NCBI GenBank assembly: GCA_021300575.1
Contig: JAJTDM010000023.1
Coordinates: 1 to 61,151 of the forward strand
Length of the DNA: 61,151 bases
Direction: 5' to 3'
DNA from: Rubrivivax sp.
Lineage (GTDB): Bacteria > Pseudomonadota > Gammaproteobacteria > Burkholderiales > Burkholderiaceae_C
Both the position numbers and the translations under genes were made by a program. Under the pieces are notes generated by a model. The model was not told the DNA's origin. It saw only the letters and a program-made list of their open reading frames with translations, and made no database searches. Shown here in pieces: positions 29,836 to 39,220 of the stretch (its first letter is position 1; each line of letters starts with the position of its first letter).

Positions 29836-31017
29836 ATGACCACTCTCGACACCCTCTACCCCCCCACCGCCCCCCTGGACACCCCCGAGCACAACGAGTT
29901 CCGAGCCACCGTGCGGCGCTTCGTCGAAGAGGAGGTCACGCCCCACCACGCGCAGTGGGAGCGCGACGGCCAGGTGCCGCGCGAGATGTGGCGGCGCGCG
30001 GGTGAACTCGGCCTGCTGTGCTTGACCGTGCCCGAAGAGTACGGCGGCGCCGGCGTGGACTTCAGCTACAGCGCCATCGTCGTGGAGGAACTCTCGCGTG
30101 CTGGCGCCACCGGGCCCATCTTCTACCTGCACTCCGACATCGTGGCACCCTACCTCGTGCACTACGGCACCGAGGCGCAGAAGCGCCAGTGGCTGCCGGG
30201 CATGGCGCGCGGCGAGATCATCGGCGCCATCGGCATGACCGAGCCCGGCGCGGGCAGCGATGTCGCGGGGATGCGCACGCGGGCCGAGCGCGAGGACGGC
30301 CCCGATGGTCCGGGCTACCGCATCAACGGCCAGAAGATCTTCATCTCCAATGGCCAGCTGTGCGACCTGCTGGTGCTGGCCGCCAAGACCGACACGACGC
30401 GCGGCGCCAAGGGCGTGAGCCTGCTGCTGGTGGACACCCACCTGCCGGGCTTCGGCCGCGGGCGCCGGCTGGAGAAGATGGGCATGCACGCCCAGGACAC
30501 CTCCGAGCTCTTCTTCGAAGACCTGCGCGTGCCCGCCGACGCCCTGCTGGGCGAGGAGGGACGCGGCTTCGTGCAGTTGATGGAGCAACTGCCACAGGAG
30601 CGGCTGCTGGTGGCGATTGCCGCCGTGGGGGCGATGGAATCCGCCGTCATCTGGACGCGCGACCACCTCATGCAGCGCCAGGCCTTCGGCGCTCCGCTGT
30701 CGGACAAGCAGACCGTGCGCCACCGCCTGGCGCAGGCCCACGCCGACACCCGGGTGGCCCGCGCCTTCCTGGACGACTGCATGCGCCGCCACCTGGCCGG
30801 CGCGCTGGACAGCGCCACCGCGTCCATCGCCAAGTTCTGGTGCTCGGAAATGCAGTTCCGCGTGCTGGACGAATGCGTGCAGCTTTTCGGCGGCTACGGC
30901 TACATGCGCGAGTACCCCATCGCCCGCGCCTGGGCCGATGCGCGCGTGCAGCGCGTCTACGGCGGCACCACCGAGATCATGAAGGAGCTGGTGGCGCGGG
31001 AGCTGTTTGGGCGCTGA
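29836..31017 (+). CDS. acyl-CoA dehydrogenase
   Basis: 393-residue FAD enzyme that alpha,beta-desaturates an acyl-CoA. Seen: IIGAIGMTEPGAGSDVAGM, the QLFGGYGYMREYPIARAWADARVQRVYGGTTEIMKE C-terminal block, and the catalytic-base region in which the acidic residue lies within GGTTEIM. It follows the TetR gene after a hairpin-bearing gap and probably has its own promoter. It likely supplies the first beta-oxidation step to this cluster. Confidence 0.9.
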   Translation: MTTLDTLYPPTAPLDTPEHNEFRATVRRFVEEEVTPHHAQWERDGQVPREMWRRAGELGLLCLTVPEEYGGAGVDFSYSAIVVEELSRAGATGPIFYLHSDIVAPYLVHYGTEAQKRQWLPGMARGEIIGAIGMTEPGAGSDVAGMRTRAEREDGPDGPGYRINGQKIFISNGQLCDLLVLAAKTDTTRGAKGVSLLLVDTHLPGFGRGRRLEKMGMHAQDTSELFFEDLRVPADALLGEEGRGFVQLMEQLPQERLLVAIAAVGAMESAVIWTRDHLMQRQAFGAPLSDKQTVRHRLAQAHADTRVARAFLDDCMRRHLAGALDSATASIAKFWCSEMQFRVLDECVQLFGGYGYMREYPIARAWADARVQRVYGGTTEIMKELVARELFGR

Positions 31018-31045
31018 GCTCGGGGTTTGCGTGTGGGAGCGCAGT

Positions 31046-31069
31046 GGGCCGGGGTGAACTGACCGGCCC
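31046..31069. terminator. bidirectional hairpin between convergent genes
   Basis: GGGCCGG (31046-31052) and CCGGCCC (31063-31069) form a 7-bp stem with a 10-nt loop, between the acyl-CoA dehydrogenase stop (31017) and the convergent DUF3368 stop (31076). No U-tract is obvious. Confidence 0.5.
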
Positions 31070-31075
31070 TCAGGG

Positions 31076-31564
31076 TCATTGAGACAACGCGAACTGAACA
31101 ACCCGGTCACTCAGCCAGATGCCGTGGTCGCGCATGCGTTGCATTGCAGCGGGCATGGAAACGGGGTAACCAAGCTGTCTTGCCTTGAGCAACACGCCAA
31201 TGGATCCCGTCAAGGACAGGTTGCAGAGTCTGGCCACCCGTCGACCAGCGGCCTCATCAATGCACACCAAAGGTATTTCCATGGTTATCGCCGTCTGGAT
31301 CACTGCGGCCTCGCCACGATCCAGCGAGTTCTGCAGCCATGGAACCATGGGGACGGGCGACTTCTGAACGTCCAGCCAATCCGCACCCTCAAAGGCATCG
31401 ACTCCAAAGGCCCGAGCGCCACCGGCGCGGACTTCGTCAGCCACTTCCAGCGGGACGACCACTCGACGGTACAAGAAGCGCAAGACTTCGAGGCTCCCTG
31501 TGGCTGCCGCCAACGAGATCAACGGTGTGGTGTTGGTGACCAGCACCTGGCCGCGCTCAGGCAT
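31076..31564 (-). CDS. DUF3368 PIN-like toxin
   Basis: 162 residues of the DUF3368 family, a PIN-domain-like nuclease partner of UPF0175 antitoxins. NTTPLISLA near the N-terminus, SLDRGEAAVIQTA in the middle and PLVCIDEAAGRRVA give the acidic active-site residues (N/D, E, D). TGSIGVLLKARQLG is the usual DUF3368 motif. It overlaps the antitoxin gene by 8 nt. Confidence 0.85.
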   Translation of the reverse strand: MPERGQVLVTNTTPLISLAAATGSLEVLRFLYRRVVVPLEVADEVRAGGARAFGVDAFEGADWLDVQKSPVPMVPWLQNSLDRGEAAVIQTAITMEIPLVCIDEAAGRRVARLCNLSLTGSIGVLLKARQLGYPVSMPAAMQRMRDHGIWLSDRVVQFALSQ

Positions 31565-31805
31565 GAGTGACGTCTGATGCCAACTCGTCGTCTTCCAGGT
31601 CGATCACCGACACACCAAATCGCGGGAGCTGGGCCAGGAAGCTCACACGATCCATACCGATCAACTGAGCCGCCATCCCCGAGGACAGACGCTTCATCTC
31701 GAACAACTTGACCGCCATGGCCAGCTTGGCTTCCTGAGCGAAGTCCTCCGGTGCCCGGTGGGTGGCATCCAAGTAGTGATTGGGTACGTCGACAACAATT
31801 TGCAT
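31557..31805 (-). CDS. UPF0175 antitoxin
   Basis: 82 residues. EAKLAMAVKLFEMKRLSSGMAAQLIGMDRVSFLAQLPRFGVSVID is the UPF0175 HTH-like pattern. It is the cognate antitoxin of the DUF3368 toxin gene it precedes. The start at 31805 (MQIVVDVPN) gives the typical family N-terminus. Confidence 0.85.
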   Translation of the reverse strand: MQIVVDVPNHYLDATHRAPEDFAQEAKLAMAVKLFEMKRLSSGMAAQLIGMDRVSFLAQLPRFGVSVIDLEDDELASDVTHA

Positions 31806-31936
31806 CACGGCTCCTGGGCAGTGCTTCAGTTGGAATGGTATGCCGTTTGCCTTCCTCCATGGCCCTCGCCAGTGCACAGCCGCGCCCCTGCAGCCCCGAT
31901 ACTGCGCACCATCTGTTGTCTTGCTGCGAGTCCGCC

Positions 31937-33247
31937 ATGGCCCGTTTCTCCCAGGATGCGCTCAACCCCGGCGTGCGCAAGCGCGAAGTGTTCGGCTGGG
32001 CCGCCTACGACTTCGCGAACTCGGGCTACACCACGGTGGTGCTGACGGCGGTGTTCAGCGCCTATTTCGTGGGCGGGGTGGCGGGTGGGGCGTCCTGGGC
32101 CACCTTCGTCTGGACGCTGACGCTGGCCGTGTCCAGCCTGCTGGTCATGCTGACCATGCCGGCCCTGGGCGCCTATGCCGACCTGCGGGCGGCCAAGAAG
32201 CGGCTGCTGGTGCTGTCCACGCTCGGGTGCGTGCTGGCCACGGCAGCGCTGGCGACGGTGGGCCCTGGGGACATCGTGTGGGCGGTGGTGTTCATCATCC
32301 TGTCCAACCTCTTCTTCTCCTACGGTGAATCGCTGATCGCCGCCTTCCTGCCCGAGCTGGCGCGCCCGCACAGCCTGGGCCGGGTGTCGGGCTGGGGCTG
32401 GAGCTTCGGCTACTTCGGCGGCATGCTGGCGCTGGGCGCCAGCCTGGGCTACGTGCTGTGGGCCCAGGCGCAAGGCCTGCCGGCGGCGCACTTCGTGCCT
32501 GTGACCATGCTCATCACCGCTAGCCTGTTCGCCGCGGCCTCGCTGGTGACCTTTGCGCTGCTGCGCGAGCGCGCGCAACCCCAGGCCCCCGGCGGCGCGG
32601 CCGGGGGTGCGGCAGCTTCCGGCATGGGCGCCGCCCTGGCGCAACTGGGTCGCACCTGGCGCCAGGCGCGGCATTACCAGGACTTCACCGCCCTGCTGGC
32701 CTGCGCCGTGGCCTACCAGGCCGGCATCTCGGTGGTGGTGGCCCTGGCGGCCATCTACGCCGAACAGGCGCTGGGTTTCAAGCAGACCGACACCATGATG
32801 CTGATCTTCCTGGTGAACATCGCCGCCGCGGCCGGCGCCTTCGCCTGGGGCTACGTGCAAGACCGCATCGGCCACCAGCGGGCCATCGCCGTCACCCTGG
32901 TGGGCTGGATCGTGATGACGGTGCTTGCCGGGCTGGCCACCAGCGCCGCGCTGTTCTGGGGCGCGGCCGTCATCGCGGGCCTGTGCATGGGCAGCAGCCA
33001 GTCCGCCGGCCGCGCGTTGGCCGGCGCCCTGGCCCCCGAACACCAGCGCGCCGAGTTCTTCGGCCTGTGGACCTTCGCCATCCGCCTGTCGGCCATCATC
33101 GGCCCGGTCACCTACGGCCTCATCACCCTGCTGAGCGCTGGCAACCACCGCCTGGCGATCTTCAGCACCGGGCTCTTCTTCGTGCTGGGGCTGGTGCTGC
33201 TGCGCAAGGTGAACGTGGCACGGGGGATAGCGGCGGCGGGGGCCTGA
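31937..33247 (+). CDS. MFS transporter, UMF1/Atg22-like family
   Basis: 436-residue major-facilitator protein with 12 apparent membrane helices, of the UMF1 family related to yeast Atg22. GWAAYDFANSGYTTVVLTAVFSAYFV near the N-terminus and SRA-like GSSQSAGRALAGALAPEHQRAEFFGLW in the second half are family hallmarks. Substrate unknown; Atg22 itself effluxes amino acids. It starts about 130 bp upstream-divergent of the UPF0175 antitoxin. Confidence 0.88.
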   Translation: MARFSQDALNPGVRKREVFGWAAYDFANSGYTTVVLTAVFSAYFVGGVAGGASWATFVWTLTLAVSSLLVMLTMPALGAYADLRAAKKRLLVLSTLGCVLATAALATVGPGDIVWAVVFIILSNLFFSYGESLIAAFLPELARPHSLGRVSGWGWSFGYFGGMLALGASLGYVLWAQAQGLPAAHFVPVTMLITASLFAAASLVTFALLRERAQPQAPGGAAGGAAASGMGAALAQLGRTWRQARHYQDFTALLACAVAYQAGISVVVALAAIYAEQALGFKQTDTMMLIFLVNIAAAAGAFAWGYVQDRIGHQRAIAVTLVGWIVMTVLAGLATSAALFWGAAVIAGLCMGSSQSAGRALAGALAPEHQRAEFFGLWTFAIRLSAIIGPVTYGLITLLSAGNHRLAIFSTGLFFVLGLVLLRKVNVARGIAAAGA

Positions 33248-33378
33248 GATCTGGTGAAGGCCTGCCGCCGCCTTCGGCACCACGCACCCGTGCGATCGGC
33301 TTCCGCCGTGAAAGCGAATGAAGCGCCGGGCATCGCCTGGCTGTCTTGGCTGGTCCGCGGCTCAGCGCCCGCTGGTCA

Positions 33379-33417
33379 ATAGACACGCGCCGCGTTATTA
33401 TCTTGTGTCGTGTCTAT
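33379..33417. promoter_or_regulatory. HigBA promoter/operator
   Basis: Perfect 9-bp inverted arms ATAGACACG (33379-33387) and CGTGTCTAT (33409-33417) flank an AT-rich -10-like stretch (TTATTATCTT). The right arm overlaps the GTG start codon of the toxin gene, so HigA binding could block both transcription and translation initiation. Confidence 0.55.
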
Positions 33418-33691
33418 CCGAAGCTTCAAGTGCAAGGACACCCAAGCCCTCTTTGAGGGCGAGCGAGTGAAGCGCTGGGTGAACATCGAGCGTCCGGCCC
33501 TTCGCAAGCTCGCGCAGCTGGACTGGTCTGCAGTTCTTGACGACCTGAAGGTTCCGCCGGGCAACGGACTTGAAGCGCTGAGGGACGACCGGAAGGGGCA
33601 GCACAGCATCCGCATCAATCAACAGTGGCGAGTCTGCTTTGTTTGGACCCCAGAGGGGCCCACGAACGTCGAGATCGTCGACTATCACTGA
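33410..33691 (+). CDS. higB: HigB-type RelE-superfamily toxin
   Basis: 93 residues, GTG start. IERPALRKLAQLDWSAVLDDLKVPPGNGLEAL and the C-terminal HSIRINQQWRVCFVWTPEGPTNVEIVDYH are classic HigB/GraT features, including the Arg-Ile-Asn-Gln-Gln-Trp-Arg active-site region. It is a predicted ribosome-dependent mRNA interferase. The antitoxin gene starts 11 nt downstream. Confidence 0.9.
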   Translation: MSIRSFKCKDTQALFEGERVKRWVNIERPALRKLAQLDWSAVLDDLKVPPGNGLEALRDDRKGQHSIRINQQWRVCFVWTPEGPTNVEIVDYH

Positions 33692-33702
33692 AGGAAGAAG
33701 CC

Positions 33703-34002
33703 ATGCGTACAGCTCTACCGGTCTCGCCGGGTGAGATGCTTGAAGAGGAGTTCCTCAAGCCGCTGCGTCTGACGAAGTACCGGCTCGCCAAGGACATCGG
33801 CGTTCCGGCCCAACGGATCGGTGAAATCGTGTCGGGAAAGCGCGCTGTCACCGCGGACACCGATCTTCGGCTTTGCCGCTATTTCGGCCTCAGCGATGGC
33901 TGGTGGCTGCGTGGACAGGCCGCGTATGACACGGCGGTTGCCAAGGAAGCCCTCAAGGAAGAGTTGGCCGCCATCCCAAGGTGTTCGCTCTTGGCTGTCT
34001 AG
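33703..34002 (+). CDS. higA: HigA-type XRE antitoxin
   Basis: 99 residues: SPGEMLEEEFLKPLRLTKYRLAKDIGVPAQRIGEIVSGKRAVTADTDLRLCRYFGLSDGWWLRGQAAYD is the HigA fold with helix-turn-helix at about residues 24-50. AAGGAAGAAG provides the ribosome-binding site. It neutralises HigB and represses the operon through the inverted repeat at 33379-33417. Confidence 0.9.
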   Translation: MRTALPVSPGEMLEEEFLKPLRLTKYRLAKDIGVPAQRIGEIVSGKRAVTADTDLRLCRYFGLSDGWWLRGQAAYDTAVAKEALKEELAAIPRCSLLAV

Positions 34003-34211
34003 ACATCAGACTCCAATCGTCATGCGCTCCTCAGGCTGAAGCTGTCGGTAAGTCGTACTGGTTTGCATCTGTGCACCTTACCCGCGGTGGGGTGTTGCAC
34101 TTCACATTTGAGGCCGTCTCGCGTAAGCTTTTGGCGCGGGCAGGTGGTTTTCAGCCTGAACTCGATGCCGTCTCTTTGACAGCTTGCCAATCCACAGCCA
34201 AAGAAAGCACT

Positions 34212-34685
34212 ATGAGATTCGCCGGACTATGTTGTATGTGCTTGGCAGCCTCATTGGCCGCCTGCAGCTCTGTGCCCACACCCGACGCGAGCAAAGCCGA
34301 TGTAGCTGCGGCAGGTCAAGCATGGGCGACAGCTACCAATGCATGCGAATTGGACAAGGTACTGCAGCTATACCATCCGGAAGCTGTTTTGTGGGGAACG
34401 ACTTCACCGACCATCGCTGCATCGCCAGCGGGCATTCGCCAGTACTTCGATCGTACCTGCAACTCCGGCATGAACGCCAAGGTCGCGTTTGGTGAACAGA
34501 ACATTCGGCTCTTTGGCGACACAGCCCAAAATTCAGGCATCTACAACGTCACGGTTGTCATCGGCGGGCAGACTCGCGTGCTACCCACACGCTATAGCTT
34601 CGCCTACCGCCGGATCAACGGGCAATGGCTGATCGTTAACCACCACTCCTCTTTGATGCCCACACCCCCACCCCAACGCCAATGA
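34212..34685 (+). CDS. SgcJ/SnoaL-like (NTF2-fold) lipoprotein
   Basis: 157 residues. A lipoprotein signal peptide ends in lipobox LAACSS, then an NTF2-like domain: AGQAWATATNACELDKVLQLYHPEAVLWGTTSP and RYSFAYRRINGQWLIVNHHSSLMP. Related proteins are DUF4440/SgcJ-like. Function is not known; the fold commonly binds small hydrophobic ligands. GC content is lower than neighbours, and it lies in a patch with decayed genes. Confidence 0.7.
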   Translation: MRFAGLCCMCLAASLAACSSVPTPDASKADVAAAGQAWATATNACELDKVLQLYHPEAVLWGTTSPTIAASPAGIRQYFDRTCNSGMNAKVAFGEQNIRLFGDTAQNSGIYNVTVVIGGQTRVLPTRYSFAYRRINGQWLIVNHHSSLMPTPPPQRQ

Positions 34686-34709
34686 GGCCTCTTAAGTCAC
34701 TCGCTGTAA

Positions 34710-34932
34710 CGTATTGATTTACAAGACTTTTTCTTTGTATGGCGTGCTCCCCCGACGGATTTCATCCTTGACGACGCGGGAAGGCCTAAACGAGTCGCCT
34801 ATGCGGTCACTCCCTCGTTCTACGAGGATAAAGACTGCGTAGTTCAGACCTTGTCAGTGTGGAGTGATCTGCCGTCTGCATGGAACTACGTCTACCGCGG
34901 CACACACCTAGGCGCGCTGAAGCAGCGAGCGG
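34710..34932 (+). pseudogene. DUF3291-like protein remnant
   Basis: An open stretch without a credible start encodes VQTLSVWSDLPSAWNYVYRG followed by THLGALKQRAEC, resembling the conserved core of DUF3291 proteins. Both the N-terminal half and the usual C-terminal part after the tryptophan/phenylalanine motif are missing. It joins directly to the membrane-protein frame at 34934. Confidence 0.5.
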
Positions 34933-34933
34933 A

Positions 34934-35332
34934 ATGCATTTGGTGTCGAACCCGGGCTTCCTGGACTTCTTCGCTGCGAATCTGCTGCACTTCGTGCACA
35001 ACGCTGAGTACATCGCCTTCTATCCAGGCATGCCGTCTTGGTCGACCCGCGAGAAGGTGTATCTCGCCTGGATAGCCGGCGTCTCTGTCGGGCTTGCTGG
35101 CTTGCTGCTTTCACGGACAAGGCTCAAGGTGTTGGGACTCGCACTGATCGCAACGTACGGCGCAACTGGGATTGACGGGCTCGCACACTACACGCTCGCG
35201 CTCTGCTCTGAGCACACGCTGGCTGCCAACTTGACCATCTGGTTCGAAGTCTTGGCGGGGCTGGTCCTGCTGCTTGTTGCAGCGGTAGCTGCTTGCCGAT
35301 CTGCAGTGAGTCCTCGTCCCGCCGTGCGCTGA
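34934..35332 (+). CDS. small membrane protein of unknown function
   Basis: 132 residues with three to four hydrophobic helices (VYLAWIAGVSVGLAGLLL, VLGLALIATYGATGIDGLAHY, LTIWFEVLAGLVLLLVAAVAA). The N-terminal NPGFLDFFAANLLHFVHNAEYIAFYPGMPSW is amphipathic. I do not recognise a characterised family. It may be truncated at the N-terminus, because it begins at the junction with the DUF3291 remnant. Conserved histidines HFVHNAEY and GLAHY could bind metal or haem (speculative). Confidence 0.5.
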   Translation: MHLVSNPGFLDFFAANLLHFVHNAEYIAFYPGMPSWSTREKVYLAWIAGVSVGLAGLLLSRTRLKVLGLALIATYGATGIDGLAHYTLALCSEHTLAANLTIWFEVLAGLVLLLVAAVAACRSAVSPRPAVR

Positions 35333-35392
35333 TGCGCTTTTGGCAACACCCTTCAAGTGACCGATTTACACGGTTGTTTCCAGCCAGGCTGC

Positions 35393-35473
35393 GCAACCGA
35401 TCGGCTCGTCTACGAGGTCTTCACCAAGGAGGGTGTGGTGCGCGTACTGCGCATGTGGACCCACTACGAGTGA
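35393..35473 (+). pseudogene. C-terminal remnant, possibly of a RelE-like toxin
   Basis: The frame ending at 35473 encodes DRLVYEVFTKEGVVRVLRMW followed by THYE and a stop. This resembles the C-terminal strand region of small RelE/YoeB-like toxins. Nothing upstream in frame completes a domain. Family assignment is tentative. Confidence 0.3.
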
Positions 35474-35595
35474 GGGCCAACCTGTTGCCTGAGACGTCCA
35501 GGCAAACCCTGCTTGCGCGCCACCCTGCAGTCCTCACGATGGCCGGATCGGTCGCCTGCCGAGCCTGCTGTCCCCCCACCTTGAGGAGAACTTCT

Positions 35596-36576
35596 GTGAC
35601 GTTGACCCCGCGCCCTCTGCTTGCCGCCCTTGTGGCCGTGGCCGCCCTGTGGGCCAGCCCCAGCACCGCCCTGGTGCAGCAGGACTATCCCAACAAGCCG
35701 GTGAAGTGGATCGTGCCCTACCCGCCGGCGGGCACCACGGACGTGCTGGCGCGCATGGTGGCGCAGTGGCTGACCGAGAAGATGGGCCAGCCCTTCGTGG
35801 TGGAGAACCGGCCTGGTGCGGGCAACAACATCGGCACCGAGGCGGTGATCAAGTCCCCGCCCGACGGCTACACCATGCTGCTGGTGAACCCGGCCAACGG
35901 CATCAACGCCACGCTGTACAAGAACCTGAACTTCAACTTCATCCGTGACATCGCCCCCGTGGCGGGCCTGGTGCGCACACCCAACGTGATGGAGGTCACG
36001 AACTCGCTGCCGGTCAAGACGGTCAAGGAGTTCATCGACTACTGCAAGGCCAACCCCGGCAAGATCAACATGGCCTCCTCGGGTGGCGGCACTTCGGTGC
36101 ACCTGTCGGGCGAACTGTTCAAGTTCATGACCGGCTGCGACATGGTGCATGTGCCCTACAAGGGCGCGGGCCCGGCGCTGGTGGACCTGATCGGCGGGCA
36201 GGTGCATGTGCTGTTCGACAACCTGCCGTCGTCCATCGGGCACATCAGGGGCGGCAGGCTGCGGGCGCTGGGCGTCACCTCCGAGGGCCGCGAGCCCTCC
36301 CTGCCCGGCGTGCCCACGGTGGGCGAGACCGTGCCGGGCTACGAGGCCACGGCCTGGTTCGGCGTTGGCATGCCCAAGGGCACGCCGCGCGAGATCATCA
36401 ACAAGGTCAATGCCGAGATCAACCGCGCGCTGGCCGACCCCAAGATGCGCGAGCGGCTGGCCGAACTGGGCGGCAAGCCCATCGCCGGCACGCCGGAGGA
36501 CTTCGGGCGCGTCATCGCCGCCGAGACCGCGAAGTGGGAGAAGGTGGTGACGGCCTCGGGGGCCAAGCCGGATTGA
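35596..36576 (+). CDS. Bug/TctC-family extracytoplasmic binding protein (orphan)
   Basis: 326 residues. Signal peptide MTLTPRPLLAALVAVAALWASPSTA, then the Bug core YPNKPVKWIVPYPPAGTTDVLARMVAQWL, VENRPGAGNNIGTEAV, HVPYKGAGPALVDLIGGQVHVLFDNLPS. It starts with GTG and has GAGGAG 8 nt upstream. No tctAB genes are adjacent, as is common for the expanded Bug families of Burkholderiales, so it may share a transporter or serve sensing. Ligand unknown. Confidence 0.85.
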   Translation: MTLTPRPLLAALVAVAALWASPSTALVQQDYPNKPVKWIVPYPPAGTTDVLARMVAQWLTEKMGQPFVVENRPGAGNNIGTEAVIKSPPDGYTMLLVNPANGINATLYKNLNFNFIRDIAPVAGLVRTPNVMEVTNSLPVKTVKEFIDYCKANPGKINMASSGGGTSVHLSGELFKFMTGCDMVHVPYKGAGPALVDLIGGQVHVLFDNLPSSIGHIRGGRLRALGVTSEGREPSLPGVPTVGETVPGYEATAWFGVGMPKGTPREIINKVNAEINRALADPKMRERLAELGGKPIAGTPEDFGRVIAAETAKWEKVVTASGAKPD

Positions 36577-36580
36577 GACT

Positions 36581-36678
36581 CGCCCGCCCGCCCGCCCGCC
36601 CGCCCGCACGCAGATGCGGGCTGCGCGGCCGCAGCGGGCTGAGCGGGCTGAGCGGCCGCAGCGGGCTGAGCGGGCTCA
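36581..36678. repeat. simple-sequence tract: CGCC tetranucleotide repeats and two 27-bp tandem units
   Basis: About 6.5 copies of CGCC (36581-36606) are followed by two near-identical 27-bp units (36625-36651 and 36652-36678) rich in GCGGGCTGAG. They lie just after the Bug stop codon, between convergent genes. Slippage-prone; no coding role evident. Confidence 0.85.
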
Positions 36679-36695
36679 GCGATCCGGGGTCCGCC

Positions 36696-37706
36696 TCAGC
36701 GCCGCGCCTCGATCGGGTACTGCGGGTCGCTGTAGCCGGGCGTGGAGGGGTGGCCCGGGCGCACCAGTGAGTCCACCAGGGCCTCGTCCTGTGCGGTGAT
36801 CTCGCATCCGAGCGCACCGAAGTAGTCGGTCCATTGCGCCAGGGTGCGCGGGCCGGCGATGACGGCGCTCACGGCGCGGTGCGCCAGCACCCAGGCGCTG
36901 GCAAAGTGGGCCAGCGCCACGCCCTTGGCGGCGCAGTGCGCCTTGAGCGTCTGGGCGATCACCAGCGACTCCTCGCGGAACTCCGACTCCAGCATGCGCT
37001 TGTCGCCGCGGCCTGCGCGTGTGCCCTCAACAGGCTGAGTGCCCGGGGCGTACTTGCCGGCGAGCACCCCACGCGCGATGGGGCTGTAGGGCACCACGCC
37101 AATGCCATGGTGGACGCACACGGGCAGCACCTCCACCTCGGGCTGGCGGTTCAACAGGTTGTAGTAGGGCTGGCACACCACCGGGCCGGGCATGTTCAGC
37201 GACTTTGCCATGTGCACCACCTCGGCGATGCGCCAGCCGCGGAAGTTGGACACGCCCCAGTAGCGGATCTTGCCCGCGCGCAGCAGCGCGTCCAGGGCGC
37301 GCAGCGGCTCTTCCAGGTCCATGCCGTTGTAGTCGCGGTGCAGGTAGTAGATGTCCAGGTGGTCGGTACCCAGGCGCCGCAGGCTGTCCTCGCAGGCGCG
37401 CTCGACCCAGCGCCGCGAGTAGTGCGACTGGTTGGGCTCGGCGCCCATGAGGTTGCCCAGCTTGCTGGCCAGCACCCAGTCGCGGCGCGAGCCGTCCTTG
37501 AACAGCTCACCCAGCAGGCTTTCGCAACGCCCCATCGAGTAGATATCGGCCGTGTCGATGAAGTTCACGCCATGTTCGCGCGCGTGGGCCAGGATGTTGC
37601 GCGCCTCGGCCAGGTCGGTCTGGTCGGCAAACATCATGGTGCCCAGGCACAGGGCCGAGACTTTCAGCGGGCTTTTGCCCAGTGAGCGGTATTGCATGGG
37701 AGGCAT
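36696..37706 (-). CDS. aldo/keto reductase
   Basis: 336-residue NADPH-dependent TIM-barrel oxidoreductase. Catalytic tetrad visible as Asp and Tyr in FIDTADIYSMG, Lys in VLASKLGN and His in YYLHRDYNG. The cofactor site is near SAVIAGPRTLAQW. It belongs to the YajO/Tas-like branch. A LacI-like palindrome lies about 22 bp upstream, suggesting dedicated regulation. Substrate unknown. An ATG three codons in (37697) is an alternative start. Confidence 0.88.
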   Translation of the reverse strand: MPPMQYRSLGKSPLKVSALCLGTMMFADQTDLAEARNILAHAREHGVNFIDTADIYSMGRCESLLGELFKDGSRRDWVLASKLGNLMGAEPNQSHYSRRWVERACEDSLRRLGTDHLDIYYLHRDYNGMDLEEPLRALDALLRAGKIRYWGVSNFRGWRIAEVVHMAKSLNMPGPVVCQPYYNLLNRQPEVEVLPVCVHHGIGVVPYSPIARGVLAGKYAPGTQPVEGTRAGRGDKRMLESEFREESLVIAQTLKAHCAAKGVALAHFASAWVLAHRAVSAVIAGPRTLAQWTDYFGALGCEITAQDEALVDSLVRPGHPSTPGYSDPQYPIEARR

Positions 37707-37727
37707 GAGGGGGTCCTTGGTCGTCTG

Positions 37728-37741
37728 TTCAAGCGCTTGAA
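37728..37741. promoter_or_regulatory. perfect 14-bp palindrome resembling a LacI/GalR-family operator
   Basis: TTCAAGCGCTTGAA is a perfect palindrome with the central CG and flanking AA/TT spacing of LacI/GalR operators. It sits 22 bp upstream of the aldo/keto reductase start. No LacI-family gene is in the window. Confidence 0.5.
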
Positions 37742-37966
37742 GGCCTCATCGAGCCGCCACCGTTCAACTTGCACGGTTCGCCCTCTTCCTTCGTGCCAAA
37801 GTGCCTGGACAAGCTCAAGGCAAACGCAGGGTCAAGGACAGGGATGTCGGATCAACGGCATGAGCAGTCGAGGGCCTGGGAACACCCGATTCAAACACCT
37901 TTGCTCCACCGGTCCTTGCTGCTGGCACATCTGCCCCTGGGCCGGATGGGCCGGCGCTCGTGACCT

Positions 37967-39172
<1,206 letters not shown>

Positions 39173-39220
39173 GTCGGGGTACCTGGTAATGGGGCGGGCA
39201 TCAAGCCGGAACCTGGCGCC

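Noticed and set aside
31751..31936. N-terminal extension of the MFS transporter
   Set aside because: The extension overlaps the divergent UPF0175 antitoxin gene and its promoter; the conserved N-terminus begins near 31937.
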